Positions 10,952 to 20,276 of a stretch of 64,000 nucleotides of DNA are shown piece after piece. The notes beneath the pieces are model-generated. The model made no database searches, was not told the origin of the DNA, and saw only the letters and a list, made by a program, of their open reading frames with translations. This stretch comes from Gammaproteobacteria bacterium (GTDB lineage Bacteria; Pseudomonadota; Gammaproteobacteria; DSM-16500): positions 124,001-188,000 of the forward strand of contig JAJNBC010000001.1 in NCBI GenBank assembly GCA_021156085.1, written 5' to 3'. The position numbers and the translations under genes are program-made. Position 1 is the stretch's first letter; every line of letters begins with the position of its first letter.

Positions 10952-10980
10952 TTCTTATTGCTGGGGAAATAGGCTATCCT
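10952..10980 (+). promoter_or_regulatory. Probable promoter of rnpB
   Basis: TTCTTA (10952-10957) and TATCCT (10975-10980) with 17-base spacing; position +1 would fall at about 10988, exactly where helix P1 of the RNase P RNA begins. Assigned by eye. Confidence 0.5.
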
Positions 10981-10987
10981 ACTCCCC

Positions 10988-11343
10988 GAGCTAGTCAAGG
11001 CAGTCGCTGTGTTTAAACAGAGGAAAGTCCGGGCTCCACAGGGCGAAGTGCCAGGTAACGCCTGGGAGGTGTAAACCTACGGAAAGTGCCACAGAAAATA
11101 AACCGCCTTGTAAGAGGTAAGGGTGAAAAGGTGCGGTAAGAGCGCACCGCGTAACTGGTAACAGGTACGGCACGGAAAACCCCGCTGGGAGCAAGACCAA
11201 ATAGGAGCTTTAGAATTGTGCTTGAAAAAGTATTATTCAAGTGTGGCCCACACTTAAGCTCGGGTAGGTCGCTTGAGGTGCTTGGTGACAGGCATCCTAG
11301 ATGAATGACTGTCCACGACAGAACCCGGCTTATTGACTGGCTC
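10988..11343 (+). ncRNA. rnpB: RNase P RNA, class A
   Basis: Catalytic RNA that removes tRNA 5' leaders. The 5' GAGCTAGTCAA pairs with the 3' TTGACTGGCTC to form an 11-bp P1 with one G-U pair. Conserved core elements are in order: GAGGAAAGTCCGGGCTCC (CRI, P3/P4), GCCAGGTAACGCCTGG, GGTAAGGGTGAAA, the P8/P9 block GTGCGGTAAGAGCGCACCGC, GAGCAAGACCAAATAG, and the 3' block ATGAATGACTGTCCACGACA followed by GAACCCGGCTTA. About 356 nt, close to E. coli M1 RNA (377). Small reading frames on the opposite strand are shadows. Confidence 0.98.
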
Positions 11344-11555
11344 TCTTTATTACTCTAAGTTTTTTTAGGAACCCAGCTTCCCTTATCTATCGAAATCCTC
11401 TCTGCCACGTTATTAAGTTTATTGATCTTGTTACAGAAATTTATGCCCTTTATGTATATATTTTACTCTTTTCAATCCGTGTCGATTAATGGCTGTCTAT
11501 TTATTTCTCATGGAGGAGGCGGATAGAAAGCTGAAAGCCAGTATTTCTATTTTTG

Positions 11556-11590
11556 TGGGAAAAAGTGGTTTGTTGTGGGAAATTATGGTA
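11556..11590 (+). promoter_or_regulatory. MraZ operator: four phased TGG repeats
   Basis: TGGGA, TGGTT, TGGGA and TGGTA start at 11556, 11566, 11576 and 11586, each separated by exactly 5 bases (10-bp period). E. coli MraZ represses its own operon by binding TGGGN repeats spaced by 5 bases near the promoter, so this is the expected autoregulatory site. Two of the four repeats are TGGGN and two are TGGTN. It lies just upstream of the predicted promoter. Confidence 0.75.
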
Positions 11591-11592
11591 AA

Positions 11593-11621
11593 TTGGTAGT
11601 AAGAAAGTATTACCCAATAAT
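11593..11621 (+). promoter_or_regulatory. Probable mra/dcw operon promoter
   Basis: TTGGTA (11593-11598) and AATAAT (11616-11621), 17 bases apart, directly after the MraZ boxes and 62 bases before the mraZ ATG. By-eye assignment supported by the adjacent operator. Confidence 0.5.
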
Positions 11622-11683
11622 TGCACTTAAATACTAACTCTACCCCTGCGAATGATTTCCAAGAGAAAGTAGGAAGATAAAAA

Positions 11684-12145
11684 ATGTTTAGAGGGCTCAA
11701 TGGAATTCATATTGATATGAAAGGCAGAATGGTTATGCCTACTCGTTATCGTGAGCGTCTCCAACATGAAAGTAATGGCTGTGTAGTCATGACCATTGAT
11801 ACAGATCAGCGTTGTTTATTGCTTTATCCCCTTCAAGTTTGGGAAGACATTGAAACAAAGCTTGCGGAGTTGCCTAGTTTTAATCCTCAGACACGACGCA
11901 TTCAACGTTTACTGATAGGGCATGCCACTGAAAGTGAGCTGGATAGCAATGGCCGTTTGCTTGTTCCTCCTTTATTACGTGAGTACGCGGGGCTGGAAAA
12001 ACATGCAATATTAGTGGGACAGGGTAAAAAATTTGAATTATGGGATGAAATTTATTGGGAAGAGTGCAGAGGAAAATGGCTAGCAGAAGAATCAAATCTA
12101 GATTCTAATGCATTACCTGATGAAGTTAGGTCACTGTCATTGTAA
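11684..12145 (+). CDS. mraZ: MraZ, transcriptional repressor of the dcw cluster
   Basis: AbrB-like DNA-binding protein that forms a ring and represses the mra/dcw operon. The 153-residue product has the two tandem MraZ motifs: FRGLNGIHIDMKGRMVMPTRYR near the start and a second DSNGRLLVPPLLREYAGL near residues 86-103. AGGA precedes the ATG at 11684. First gene of the operon, next to a matching operator. Confidence 0.96.
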   Translation: MFRGLNGIHIDMKGRMVMPTRYRERLQHESNGCVVMTIDTDQRCLLLYPLQVWEDIETKLAELPSFNPQTRRIQRLLIGHATESELDSNGRLLVPPLLREYAGLEKHAILVGQGKKFELWDEIYWEECRGKWLAEESNLDSNALPDEVRSLSL

Positions 12146-12160
12146 TATAGGGCTTTTTTT

Positions 12161-13114
12161 ATGGCAGCATGTCGAATGAAAGAAGGGTATAACGAACATC
12201 AGCCTGTTTTATTGGGGGAGACGTTAGAAAACCTAGCTATTCAACCAGAGGGTATCTATGTGGATGCCACTTTTGGCCGGGGCGGTCATTCGCAAGCTAT
12301 TTTAAACCAATTAGGGGTAAAAGGCCGTTTGCTGGCAATGGATAAAGATCCGGCGGCGGTAGCTTATGCAGAGAAATATTTTGGAGGGGATCGTCGTTTT
12401 ACTATGCAGCATGGGTCATTTGCGCAGTTGAGAAAATTTCTTACGCATCAGCAAATTTATGGCAAGGTAAATGGCATTCTCTTAGATCTGGGGGTTTCTT
12501 CGCCACAATTAGACGAGGCAGAGCGCGGATTCAGTTTTATGCAAGCGGGTAAGCTAGATATGCGAATGGATAATTCAAGAGGTATGGATGCGATGACTTG
12601 GATTGCTTCAGTGGATGAGCAGGAGTTAGTGAGAGTATTGTGGGAGTATGGAGAAGAGCGGTTCTCGAGGCGTATTGCCAAAAAGATTATTGCTGAACGT
12701 CAAGTGAAACCTATTACCACTACAGATCAATTAGAAAAAATAGTATCAGGTGCAATTCCGGCGTGGGAAAAAGGTAAACACCCTGCGACACGTAGTTTTC
12801 AAGCTATTCGGATTGCTGTTAATAATGAATTAGAAGAATTAAAGCAAGGGCTGGCACAAAGCCTAGAGGCATTGCAAACGGGAGGACGCTTGTTAGTTAT
12901 TAGTTTTCATTCGCTAGAAAGTCGTATAGTGAAGCATTTTATGCAGGAACAAGAACGCGGAGAATATTTTCCAGCTAAATTACCCATAAAAAAGTGTCAT
13001 TTTCAGTCAAAATTTAAGCAATTAGGTCGAGTAATTAAACCTGGTGTGCAAGAAATTTTAGGGAATCCTCGGGCACGGAGCGCGATTTTACGAATAGGGG
13101 AGAAAATAGTATGA
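12161..13114 (+). CDS. rsmH: 16S rRNA (cytosine1402-N4)-methyltransferase
   Basis: Methylates N4 of C1402 in 16S rRNA, the same base whose ribose RsmI modifies. The 317-residue product shows HQPVLLGETL, the SAM motif YVDATFGRGGHS, DLGVSSPQLDEAERGFSF, the lid region and C-terminal LLVISFHSLESRIVKHF. The ATG at 12161 has AGGG 8 bases upstream; an alternative ATG at 12176 also precedes the conserved part. Overlaps ftsL by 4 bases (ATGA). Confidence 0.96.
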   Translation: MAACRMKEGYNEHQPVLLGETLENLAIQPEGIYVDATFGRGGHSQAILNQLGVKGRLLAMDKDPAAVAYAEKYFGGDRRFTMQHGSFAQLRKFLTHQQIYGKVNGILLDLGVSSPQLDEAERGFSFMQAGKLDMRMDNSRGMDAMTWIASVDEQELVRVLWEYGEERFSRRIAKKIIAERQVKPITTTDQLEKIVSGAIPAWEKGKHPATRSFQAIRIAVNNELEELKQGLAQSLEALQTGGRLLVISFHSLESRIVKHFMQEQERGEYFPAKLPIKKCHFQSKFKQLGRVIKPGVQEILGNPRARSAILRIGEKIV

Positions 13115-13449
13115 ATGCAGCCGCACGCTTATTAAACCAAGGTGTTTTATCACGCGGATGGGTCGTATCGGTATTTTTAGCACGATTTGATTTTTCATTG
13201 TTTGTACTTATTTCTGCAGTACTTATTTCTGCCTTGAGTTTGGTGTATGTCACTAATTTAACACGCAGTGTGAATGCAAGCATAGAACAATCTTATGCTG
13301 AACATGATCAATTGCACATTCAGCAGGGGCAATTATTACTGGAAAAAAGTACCATGACAATGCAGGCACGCATTCAAAATGTGGCGGAAAAACACTTAGA
13401 TATGATAGTGCCAGAAGGCAAGGCAGTCAGAGTTATCGATAGCAAGTAA
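13111..13449 (+). CDS. ftsL: Cell division protein FtsL
   Basis: Small bitopic septal protein that forms a coiled-coil complex with FtsB and FtsQ. The 112-residue product has a cytoplasmic N-terminus (about 25 residues), one membrane segment (about 28-50) and a periplasmic heptad-like helix (NLTRSVNASIEQSYAEHDQL). The C-terminus LDMIVPEGKAVRVID is typical. Sequence similarity alone is weak, but size, topology and position between rsmH and ftsI are decisive. Confidence 0.92.
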   Translation: MNAAARLLNQGVLSRGWVVSVFLARFDFSLFVLISAVLISALSLVYVTNLTRSVNASIEQSYAEHDQLHIQQGQLLLEKSTMTMQARIQNVAEKHLDMIVPEGKAVRVIDSK

Positions 13450-13465
13450 ACTTAGGGTTAAAAAA

Positions 13466-15184
13466 GTGAAACAATCATCCCACGCCAGCTATATAGCTTG
13501 GCGTTTTTATTTGTTAATTAGTTTAATCTTGCTTATCGTGCTCGGATTGATTCTACGCATGCTGGATTTGTCTATTTTGAAGCGGCATTTCTTACAGTTG
13601 CAAGGAGATGTACGTGTACTTCGTACTGTCATGACGCCGGGATTTCGAGGTATGATTACATACCGAAATGGTTATCCTTTGGCAATTAGTACTTCTGTTT
13701 TTTCTATTTGGGTCAATCCAACAGAATTTTCCCCTACCCCTCAACAAATTAAATCATTGAGCCAAACTTTAGCAATTAAACCATTTTCTATTTATTCATT
13801 GCTTAAGCGTTATGAAGGTAGTAGCCATGAATTTGCTTATTTGAAGCGAGATGTGTCGCCAGATATTGCAAATAAAGTTAAAGCATTGATGATTCCTGGT
13901 GTGTATTTAATGCAAGGTTTTAAGCGCTATTATCCTGAGGTCGAAGTTACAGCGCACGTGGTTGGTTTTACAAATGTAGATGATCGTGGGCAGGAAGGAT
14001 TAGAGTTAGCTTATAATGATTGGCTGACAGGCACGCAGGGCAAGACATTAGTTGTAAAAGATCGTATTGGACGTACTATTTCCCATGTACGAAGTTTAGC
14101 CGCACAACAGCCAGGCCATGATTTAGTTTTAAGTTTAGATAAGCGTATTCAATATATTGCTTATCGTGAGTTGATGGCGGGGATCAAAAGCAATTTGGCA
14201 GAATCAGGTTCTGCTATTGTCATTGATGTTAAAACAGGTGAAATATTAGCGATGGTTAATCAACCCTCCTTTAATCCAAATAAGCGTATTGTTGGAAAAA
14301 CTGATATTTTTCGTAACCGTGCAGTGACTGATACTTTTGAACCTGGTTCAACTATTAAAGCATTTAGCGTTGCCAGTGCATTGGATAGTGGAAAATATAA
14401 ATTAGATACGGTGATTGATACAGATCCGGGTTGGCTCCGTATTGGGCATAACGTAGTGCATGATGAACACAATCTTGGTAAAGTCACTATTAGACAAATT
14501 TTACAGCTATCAAGTAATGTAGGTGTGACTAAAATGATTTTATCTCTACCGCCAGCCCAATTATGGAAAATGTTACATCAAGTTGGGTTTGGAGAAGCAA
14601 CAGGTATTGGTTTTCCAGGAGAACGTTCAGGAGAATTATTGTATCGTGATCATTGGGACCCTTTTGCGCTAGCTACTTTATCATTTGGCTATGGGATGTC
14701 TGCGACTACATTGCAGTTAGCACAGGCTTATATGGTTTTTGCAGATCAAGGGATCAAAATACCTCTCTCTTTATTGCGGGTGAATAAGTTGCCAGTGGGT
14801 GAGCGAGTGATTAGTGCGAAAGTGGCAGATCAAATGTTGGAAGTGTTAGAAGCCGTGGTTTCCAAAGACAGTGGTAAAGAAGAGCAAAGTACGGGTAAGC
14901 AAGCACAAATTCCGGGTTACCGGGTGGCAGGCAAAACAGGGACTGCAAGAATTGTAGGTGCCAGAGGCTATGAAAAGCGATATGTTTCTTCCTTTGTAGG
15001 TATCGCCCCAGTGAGTAATCCTCGTTTTGTAGTGGCAGTGGTTATTCGTGATCCTCGAGGTAAAAATTATTTTGCTGCACGAGTTTCGGCGCCGATTTTT
15101 AAAAAAATTATGGAAGCTACGTTGCATACTTTAAATGTGCCGCCGGATGAGAGTGTAGTGAGTGACCATGATCAAGCTATCTGA
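13466..15184 (+). CDS. ftsI: Peptidoglycan D,D-transpeptidase FtsI (PBP3)
   Basis: Septal transpeptidase. The 572-residue product has a single N-terminal membrane anchor (about 13-34), the PBP dimerisation domain and the transpeptidase domain. The catalytic motifs are S295-T-I-K, S349-S-N and K490-T-G-T. The start is GTG 13466; no ATG is better placed. E. coli FtsI is 588 residues. The 3' end overlaps murE. Confidence 0.97.
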   Translation: MKQSSHASYIAWRFYLLISLILLIVLGLILRMLDLSILKRHFLQLQGDVRVLRTVMTPGFRGMITYRNGYPLAISTSVFSIWVNPTEFSPTPQQIKSLSQTLAIKPFSIYSLLKRYEGSSHEFAYLKRDVSPDIANKVKALMIPGVYLMQGFKRYYPEVEVTAHVVGFTNVDDRGQEGLELAYNDWLTGTQGKTLVVKDRIGRTISHVRSLAAQQPGHDLVLSLDKRIQYIAYRELMAGIKSNLAESGSAIVIDVKTGEILAMVNQPSFNPNKRIVGKTDIFRNRAVTDTFEPGSTIKAFSVASALDSGKYKLDTVIDTDPGWLRIGHNVVHDEHNLGKVTIRQILQLSSNVGVTKMILSLPPAQLWKMLHQVGFGEATGIGFPGERSGELLYRDHWDPFALATLSFGYGMSATTLQLAQAYMVFADQGIKIPLSLLRVNKLPVGERVISAKVADQMLEVLEAVVSKDSGKEEQSTGKQAQIPGYRVAGKTGTARIVGARGYEKRYVSSFVGIAPVSNPRFVVAVVIRDPRGKNYFAARVSAPIFKKIMEATLHTLNVPPDESVVSDHDQAI

Positions 15185-16649
15185 TTTAATGGAAGAAATA
15201 AAAGAGCCTATTTATCCCAATGATTTGCTTATTTCAGGGTTAGCGCTGGATAGTCGTCAGGTACAAAAAGGTGATTTATTTTTTGCGTATCAAGGCAGCA
15301 CTTTAGATGGTCGGCAATTTATTAATGAAGCTATAAAAAAAGGGGCGAAAGCTATTATGGTGGAGAGGGATGAGCAAGTTGCTTCTATTTCTTTTCAGGA
15401 TGATGTGCCCATTATTTCTGTTCAACATTTAAAACATAAGATTTCCGCCCTAGCTGGACGTTTTTATAATCATCCTGCACAGTCTATGCAAATCATTGGG
15501 GTGACGGGAACCAGTGGCAAAACATCGTTTACTTATTTTCTTGCATCTGTATTAGAACAACTTGCCTTTTCGTGTGGGGTGATAGGTACGATGGGAAATG
15601 GTTTGTATGGAGATATCAAATCAGGAAATTTAACGACGCCGGATGCAATTGCAGTACAAAAAATTTTTGCAGAGTTATTTCAGCAAGGAGCAAGATATGT
15701 CGCGATGGAAGTATCTTCCCATAGTCTGGCACAGGGAAGAGTAGAAGCGGTGCCTTTTACAGTGGGTGTATTTACCAATTTGACTCAAGATCATTTAGAT
15801 TATCACGGCACGATGAAAGCCTATGGCGTGGCAAAAAAGCGGTTATTTGAAAGTTTAGCGACGCAGTTTGCTGTGATTAATAACGATGATCCTTTTGGAC
15901 GAGAATTAATAGCTTCCTTGCCTAATAAAGAAAATATCATTGCGTATGGGATACAGAAATCAAAGAGAGTGGAGTCAGTTATTGCCCAGTCTGTTGAATT
16001 AGAGCAGGGCGTCAAAGCACGGGTGATTACGCCCTGGGGGGAAGGAGAATTACAAACCCAATTAATAGGTCACTTTAATTTAAGTAACCTTCTGGCTGTA
16101 TTAGCAGTGATAGGGTTGTTAAAAATACCCTTATCGGCAGCGTTGCAATGCTTGAAAAACGTTCTACCCGTGCCTGGCAGAATGCAAGTATTGGGAGGGA
16201 AAGAGTTGCCTTTAGTTGTTGTGGATTATTCGCATAAGCCAGATGCACTTAAAAAAGCATTAGAAGCTTTGCGTCCCTACTATAGTGGGCAATTATATTG
16301 TGTGTTTGGGTGCGGCGGAGAGCGGGATCGGGGTAAGCGTCCATTAATGGGGGCTATAGCAGAGCGGTATGCAGATCGGGTGATAGTCACTGATGATAAT
16401 CCCCGTACAGAGGATCCTAAGCAAATCGTGGCGGATATTATGCAGGGATTTGTGCATCCCGAAAAAATCATAGTGGAACATGATCGTTCTAAAGCAATAA
16501 ATAACAGTATACAATATGCAAAACGAGGCGATTGTGTGCTGATTGCAGGGAAAGGTGCCGAGACATACCAGCAAATCGGCAATATAAAAATACCATTTAG
16601 TGATGTGGAGCAAGTAAGGGAGAGGTTGAATGTTCGTTTGGCTGAGTGA
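15168..16649 (+). CDS. murE: UDP-MurNAc-L-Ala-D-Glu:meso-DAP ligase
   Basis: Adds meso-diaminopimelate to the peptidoglycan precursor. The product has the ATP loop [11 protein letters not shown], the central Mur ligase domain ([33 protein letters not shown]) and, near the C-terminus, the DNPRTEDP motif that selects DAP over lysine. The start is ATG 15168 or GTG 15162, both inside the end of ftsI, implying coupled translation. The gene is followed directly by mraY: murF, normally next, is absent. Confidence 0.96.
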   Translation: MIKLSDLMEEIKEPIYPNDLLISGLALDSRQVQKGDLFFAYQGSTLDGRQFINEAIKKGAKAIMVERDEQVASISFQDDVPIISVQHLKHKISALAGRFYNHPAQSMQIIGVTGTSGKTSFTYFLASVLEQLAFSCGVIGTMGNGLYGDIKSGNLTTPDAIAVQKIFAELFQQGARYVAMEVSSHSLAQGRVEAVPFTVGVFTNLTQDHLDYHGTMKAYGVAKKRLFESLATQFAVINNDDPFGRELIASLPNKENIIAYGIQKSKRVESVIAQSVELEQGVKARVITPWGEGELQTQLIGHFNLSNLLAVLAVIGLLKIPLSAALQCLKNVLPVPGRMQVLGGKELPLVVVDYSHKPDALKKALEALRPYYSGQLYCVFGCGGERDRGKRPLMGAIAERYADRVIVTDDNPRTEDPKQIVADIMQGFVHPEKIIVEHDRSKAINNSIQYAKRGDCVLIAGKGAETYQQIGNIKIPFSDVEQVRERLNVRLAE

Positions 16650-17712
16650 GCTATTGGCAAAATATTTTCATGTTTTTCACGTTGTTCAGTATTTAACGTT
16701 ACGTTCAATTTTAGCTGCGTTAACGGCCTTAATGATTGCGTTGCTTGTGGGACCAGCCATGATACGTCGTTTAAGCTTATTGAAAGTGGGCCAAGTAGTG
16801 CGGGGTGATGGCCCCCAAAGTCATTTATCTAAAACGGGTACTCCTACAATGGGTGGCGCCTTAATTTTGATTGCTGTCACGATGAGTACTCTATTATGGG
16901 GTGATTTGTCTAATCGTTATGTGTGGCTAGTTCTCATTGTGACGCTTGGTTTTGGTTGGATTGGTGGGTGGGATGATTATTTAAAATTAACTCGCAAAAA
17001 TACCCGGGGTTTATCGGCACATCGTAAACTTTTTTTTCAATCTATTGTAGGCGTAGGGGCGGCAAGTTATTTATACTATACCGCTAGTTTTCCAGTAGAA
17101 ACGGAACTAGTATTTCCTTTCTTTAAAGAGGTAGTTTTGCCCCTAGGCTCGTTTTTTATTATTTTTTCTTATGTTGTCATTATTGGTTCAAGTAATGCCG
17201 TGAATTTAACGGATGGCCTGGATGGCCTGGCGATTTTACCCGCGGTGATGGTAGCTGGTGCATTGGGGGTTTTTGCTTATGCCTCGGGTAATTATCATTT
17301 TGCTTCTTATCTAGCAATTCCTTATGTGTCAGGCACGGGCGAAATAGCCGTGTTTTGTGGGGCATTAGTAGGAGCTGGGTTAGGTTTCTTATGGTTTAAT
17401 ACGTATCCTGCGCTTGTTTTTATGGGAGATGTGGGTTCATTAGCATTAGGTGCTGCCTTAGGAGTGATCGCAGTGATTGTAAGGCAAGAACTTGTCTTAT
17501 TGGTGATGGGGGGTATTTTTGTTTTGGAAACAATTTCTGTTATTTTGCAGGTTGCTTCTTTTAAATTAACAGGAAAGAGGATTTTTCGTATGGCGCCGAT
17601 TCATCACCATTTTGAATTAAAAGGATGGCCCGAGCCTAGAGTAATAGTGCGGTTTTGGATTATTACATTTATATTGGTATTGTGTGGATTGGCAACTTTG
17701 AAGTTGCGTTAG
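16630..17712 (+). CDS. mraY: Phospho-MurNAc-pentapeptide transferase
   Basis: Integral membrane enzyme that makes lipid I from UDP-MurNAc-pentapeptide and undecaprenyl phosphate. The 360 residues (as in E. coli) hold ten hydrophobic segments and the family motifs [42 protein letters not shown] and [15 protein letters not shown] lies before the ATG. Overlaps murE by 20 bases. Confidence 0.98.
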   Translation: MFVWLSELLAKYFHVFHVVQYLTLRSILAALTALMIALLVGPAMIRRLSLLKVGQVVRGDGPQSHLSKTGTPTMGGALILIAVTMSTLLWGDLSNRYVWLVLIVTLGFGWIGGWDDYLKLTRKNTRGLSAHRKLFFQSIVGVGAASYLYYTASFPVETELVFPFFKEVVLPLGSFFIIFSYVVIIGSSNAVNLTDGLDGLAILPAVMVAGALGVFAYASGNYHFASYLAIPYVSGTGEIAVFCGALVGAGLGFLWFNTYPALVFMGDVGSLALGAALGVIAVIVRQELVLLVMGGIFVLETISVILQVASFKLTGKRIFRMAPIHHHFELKGWPEPRVIVRFWIITFILVLCGLATLKLR

Positions 17713-17742
17713 AGTCTATATCTAATTTCGAAGGTAGAAATA

Positions 17743-19083
17743 ATGACAAAAGAAGGCTTGAATGTCATCGTGGGATTGGGTGTAACAGGGTTGTCCTGTG
17801 CGCAGTATTTAGCGCGGCAGGCCATTCCGTTTGCGCTTATAGATACCCGGTCTTTTCCTCCTCATCTGGCCGAATTCAAACGACTTTTCCCAGACGTTCC
17901 TTTGTCGTTGGGTTGCTTAGACAATGTGGTACTGAATAAAGCCAGCCGGATTATTATTAGCCCAGGTATTTCTTTGCAAGAGCATCCCATTCGGCGTCAA
18001 TTCGCCCGTGGTGTACCTATTATAGGGGATATTGAATTATTTGCGCAGACGGTTCAAGCACCGGTGATTGCTATTACTGGTACGAATGCAAAAAGTACAG
18101 TGACAACATTGGTAGGGGAAATGGCGGCAGCAGCGGGTGTAAAAGTTCAGGTGGGCGGTAACTTGGGAACGCCCGTGCTAGATCTCTTATCTGCTACAGA
18201 TACGGAGCTTTTTGTTTTGGAGCTATCGAGTTTCCAGTTAGAAACGACTTTTTCATTAAAGCCTGCAGTAGCTACCATATTAAATATCACGCCAGATCAT
18301 ATGGATCGCTATAATACGTTAGAAGATTATTGTAAGGCGAAACAGCATATTTATTCGAATTGTCATGTCGCTGTTTTTAATAAAGACGATCCCTTAACAG
18401 ATTGTGGTGAGCAGTTTCACCACCACAAGTTTAGTTTTACGTTAAATGAACCAAAAGCCCAGGAATTTGGTTTATTGAAAAAGAATAAGGAAACCTATCT
18501 TGCTTTTGAGAACCAATTGCTTTTGTCAGTGCGAGAGTTACCTATTTTAGGGCGACATTATCAAGCTAATGCGCTTGCTGCACTTGCTATAGGTCATGGG
18601 TATGGGTGGTCATTTGAGCCCATGCTACAAACACTCAGGTATTTTAAAGGGTTACCTCATCGTTGCCAGTTGGTACGTGAACATCATGGGGTGCGTTGGT
18701 ATAACGATTCAAAAGGTACGAATGTAGGTGCAACTCTCGCTGCTATTGAGGGGTTAGGTAGTGCAATTGAAGGGAAGCTCATTTTGATTGCGGGGGGAGT
18801 GGGGAAAAATGCAGATTTTTCTCCATTAGTGGTGCCCATGGAGAAATATGTGAGATCGGTGGTGCTCATTGGGGAGGCCGCCCTTGTTTTGTCTGCTGTA
18901 GTGGGCGATCGTGTAGAAGTGAATTTTGCTAAATCTATGGAAGAAGCGGTGGCTGTAGCCAATAAAATAGCAATTCAAGGCGATAGTGTTTTACTTTCTC
19001 CTGCCTGTGCTAGTTTGGACATGTTCAATAATTTTGAGCATCGCGGGCAGGTATTTACGCAAGTTGTACAGGAGCTAGCATGA
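17743..19083 (+). CDS. murD: UDP-MurNAc-L-alanine:D-glutamate ligase
   Basis: Adds D-Glu to UDP-MurNAc-L-Ala in the cytoplasm. The 446-residue product has an N-terminal Rossmann-like domain (VIVGLGVTGLSCAQYL), ATP loop ITGTNAKSTVTTLVGEM and the Mur ligase motifs LELSSFQLE, NITPDHMDRY, WYNDSKGTN and LLSPACASLDMFNNFEHRG. The Ala in the ATP loop (GTNAKS rather than GTNGKS) is also known from Pseudomonas MurD. GAAGGT precedes the ATG. Confidence 0.97.
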   Translation: MTKEGLNVIVGLGVTGLSCAQYLARQAIPFALIDTRSFPPHLAEFKRLFPDVPLSLGCLDNVVLNKASRIIISPGISLQEHPIRRQFARGVPIIGDIELFAQTVQAPVIAITGTNAKSTVTTLVGEMAAAAGVKVQVGGNLGTPVLDLLSATDTELFVLELSSFQLETTFSLKPAVATILNITPDHMDRYNTLEDYCKAKQHIYSNCHVAVFNKDDPLTDCGEQFHHHKFSFTLNEPKAQEFGLLKKNKETYLAFENQLLLSVRELPILGRHYQANALAALAIGHGYGWSFEPMLQTLRYFKGLPHRCQLVREHHGVRWYNDSKGTNVGATLAAIEGLGSAIEGKLILIAGGVGKNADFSPLVVPMEKYVRSVVLIGEAALVLSAVVGDRVEVNFAKSMEEAVAVANKIAIQGDSVLLSPACASLDMFNNFEHRGQVFTQVVQELA

Positions 19084-19115
19084 TTGATCCGTCAATATAG
19101 GCTAAAAAAACAAGT

Positions 19116-20276
19116 ATGTTAAAAGTTCATTCGCCACGTCGCACTGTGTCTCCGCCTGTACCTTATGATCGCTGGCTTATTTTTGTAGTGGTTACATTAA
19201 TTGGCTTAGGATTGTTGATGGTCGCTTCGGCTTCTATTGTAATTTCCGATAAGCAATTACATCAACCGTTTTATTATTTATTTCGTCAGATTATGGGGCT
19301 TGTCCTGGGAATTTTGTTAGGTAGTATGGTTGTACAGGTCGATACCATTTTATGGAAAAAAATAGAGGGTATTTTGTTAGTAGGGATGATGCTTTTATTA
19401 GCATTAGTTTTATTGCCTGGAATAGGGCATACCGTGAATGGAAGTGCGCGTTGGATTGGTTATGGTCTATTTAAAATTCAAGTATCTGAATTAGCTAAGT
19501 TTGCCGTTGTAGTTTATATGGCCGGTTATTTGGTTAGATGTCAGAATGCCATTCAAAATAGTTTGTCTGGGTTCTTGAAGCCAATGGGATTATTAGCAGT
19601 GATTGCCCTCTTGCTGTTATGTGAGCCTGATTTTGGCGCAACAGCTGTGATTATGACTACAGCTTTAGGGATGATGTTTCTAGCAGGCATGCGTTTAGAG
19701 TATTTTATTCTTCTTTTCTTAATGGTCTTAGTGGCGATGATTGGACTGGCTATTGCTGAGCCTTATCGTATTGCCCGGTTGACAACTTTTTTGAATCCTT
19801 GGGCTCATCCTTATAACAGTGGTTATCAACTAACACAATCATTAATTGCTTTTGGGCGAGGAGGATGGTTAGGTATGGGATTAGGAGAAAGTATTCAAAA
19901 ATTATTTTATCTACCAGAAGCGCATACTGATTTTTTATTTGCAGTCATTGGTGAAGAGCTGGGTTTTGTAGGGATGCTGGTTGTTGTAGGGTTATTTACT
20001 TTTTTAGTGATGCGTATTTTTTGGATTGGTCGTCAAGCGCAACAATTAGAACGTCATTTTGCCGGATTTCTTGCCTATGGGTTTGGCCTATGGTTAGGCC
20101 TGCAATTCATAGTAAGTATGGGCGTTAATTTAGGGATTTTGCCAACAAAAGGGTTGACCTTACCTTTGCTGAGTTATGGCGGGAGCAGTATGCTTGTTAA
20201 TTGTGTGGTCATTGCATTAGTGTTTCGGATTGATTACGAGAATCGGATGATTTCGCTAGGATTAAAGGATGGCTAA
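19116..20276 (+). CDS. ftsW: Septal SEDS glycosyltransferase FtsW
   Basis: Membrane glycosyltransferase that polymerises lipid II at the septum with FtsI. The 386-residue product has ten hydrophobic segments and SEDS signatures: NGSARWIGYGLFKIQVSELAK, CEPDFGATAVI, GYQLTQSLIAFGRGG, LPEAHTDFLFAVIGEELGF and the C-terminal PTKGLTLPLLSYGGSS. The ATG at 19116 has only a weak ribosome-binding site. Overlaps murG by 8 bases. Confidence 0.97.
   Translation: MLKVHSPRRTVSPPVPYDRWLIFVVVTLIGLGLLMVASASIVISDKQLHQPFYYLFRQIMGLVLGILLGSMVVQVDTILWKKIEGILLVGMMLLLALVLLPGIGHTVNGSARWIGYGLFKIQVSELAKFAVVVYMAGYLVRCQNAIQNSLSGFLKPMGLLAVIALLLLCEPDFGATAVIMTTALGMMFLAGMRLEYFILLFLMVLVAMIGLAIAEPYRIARLTTFLNPWAHPYNSGYQLTQSLIAFGRGGWLGMGLGESIQKLFYLPEAHTDFLFAVIGEELGFVGMLVVVGLFTFLVMRIFWIGRQAQQLERHFAGFLAYGFGLWLGLQFIVSMGVNLGILPTKGLTLPLLSYGGSSMLVNCVVIALVFRIDYENRMISLGLKDG

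Larger units (their letters stand above)
11344..11683. other. Intergenic region between rnpB and mraZ
   Basis: No gene seen. The first half is AT-rich with a T7 run shortly after rnpB (about 11360), possibly its 3' end signal though without a clear stem. The second half carries the MraZ boxes and the mra promoter annotated separately. AGGA lies about 8 bases before the mraZ ATG. Confidence 0.6.

Noticed and set aside
10991-11240. Two small open frames on the minus strand
   Set aside because: They are mirror images of the RNase P RNA.
15162-15167. GTG as the murE start
   Set aside because: It is possible but adds only two residues; the ATG at 15168 is preferred.
16280-16708. 142-residue frame antisense to murE/mraY
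   Set aside because: Shadow of two well-identified genes, with no ribosome-binding site.
17655-17939. 94-residue open frame across the mraY-murD junction
   Set aside because: It overlaps two certain genes in another frame and resembles nothing.
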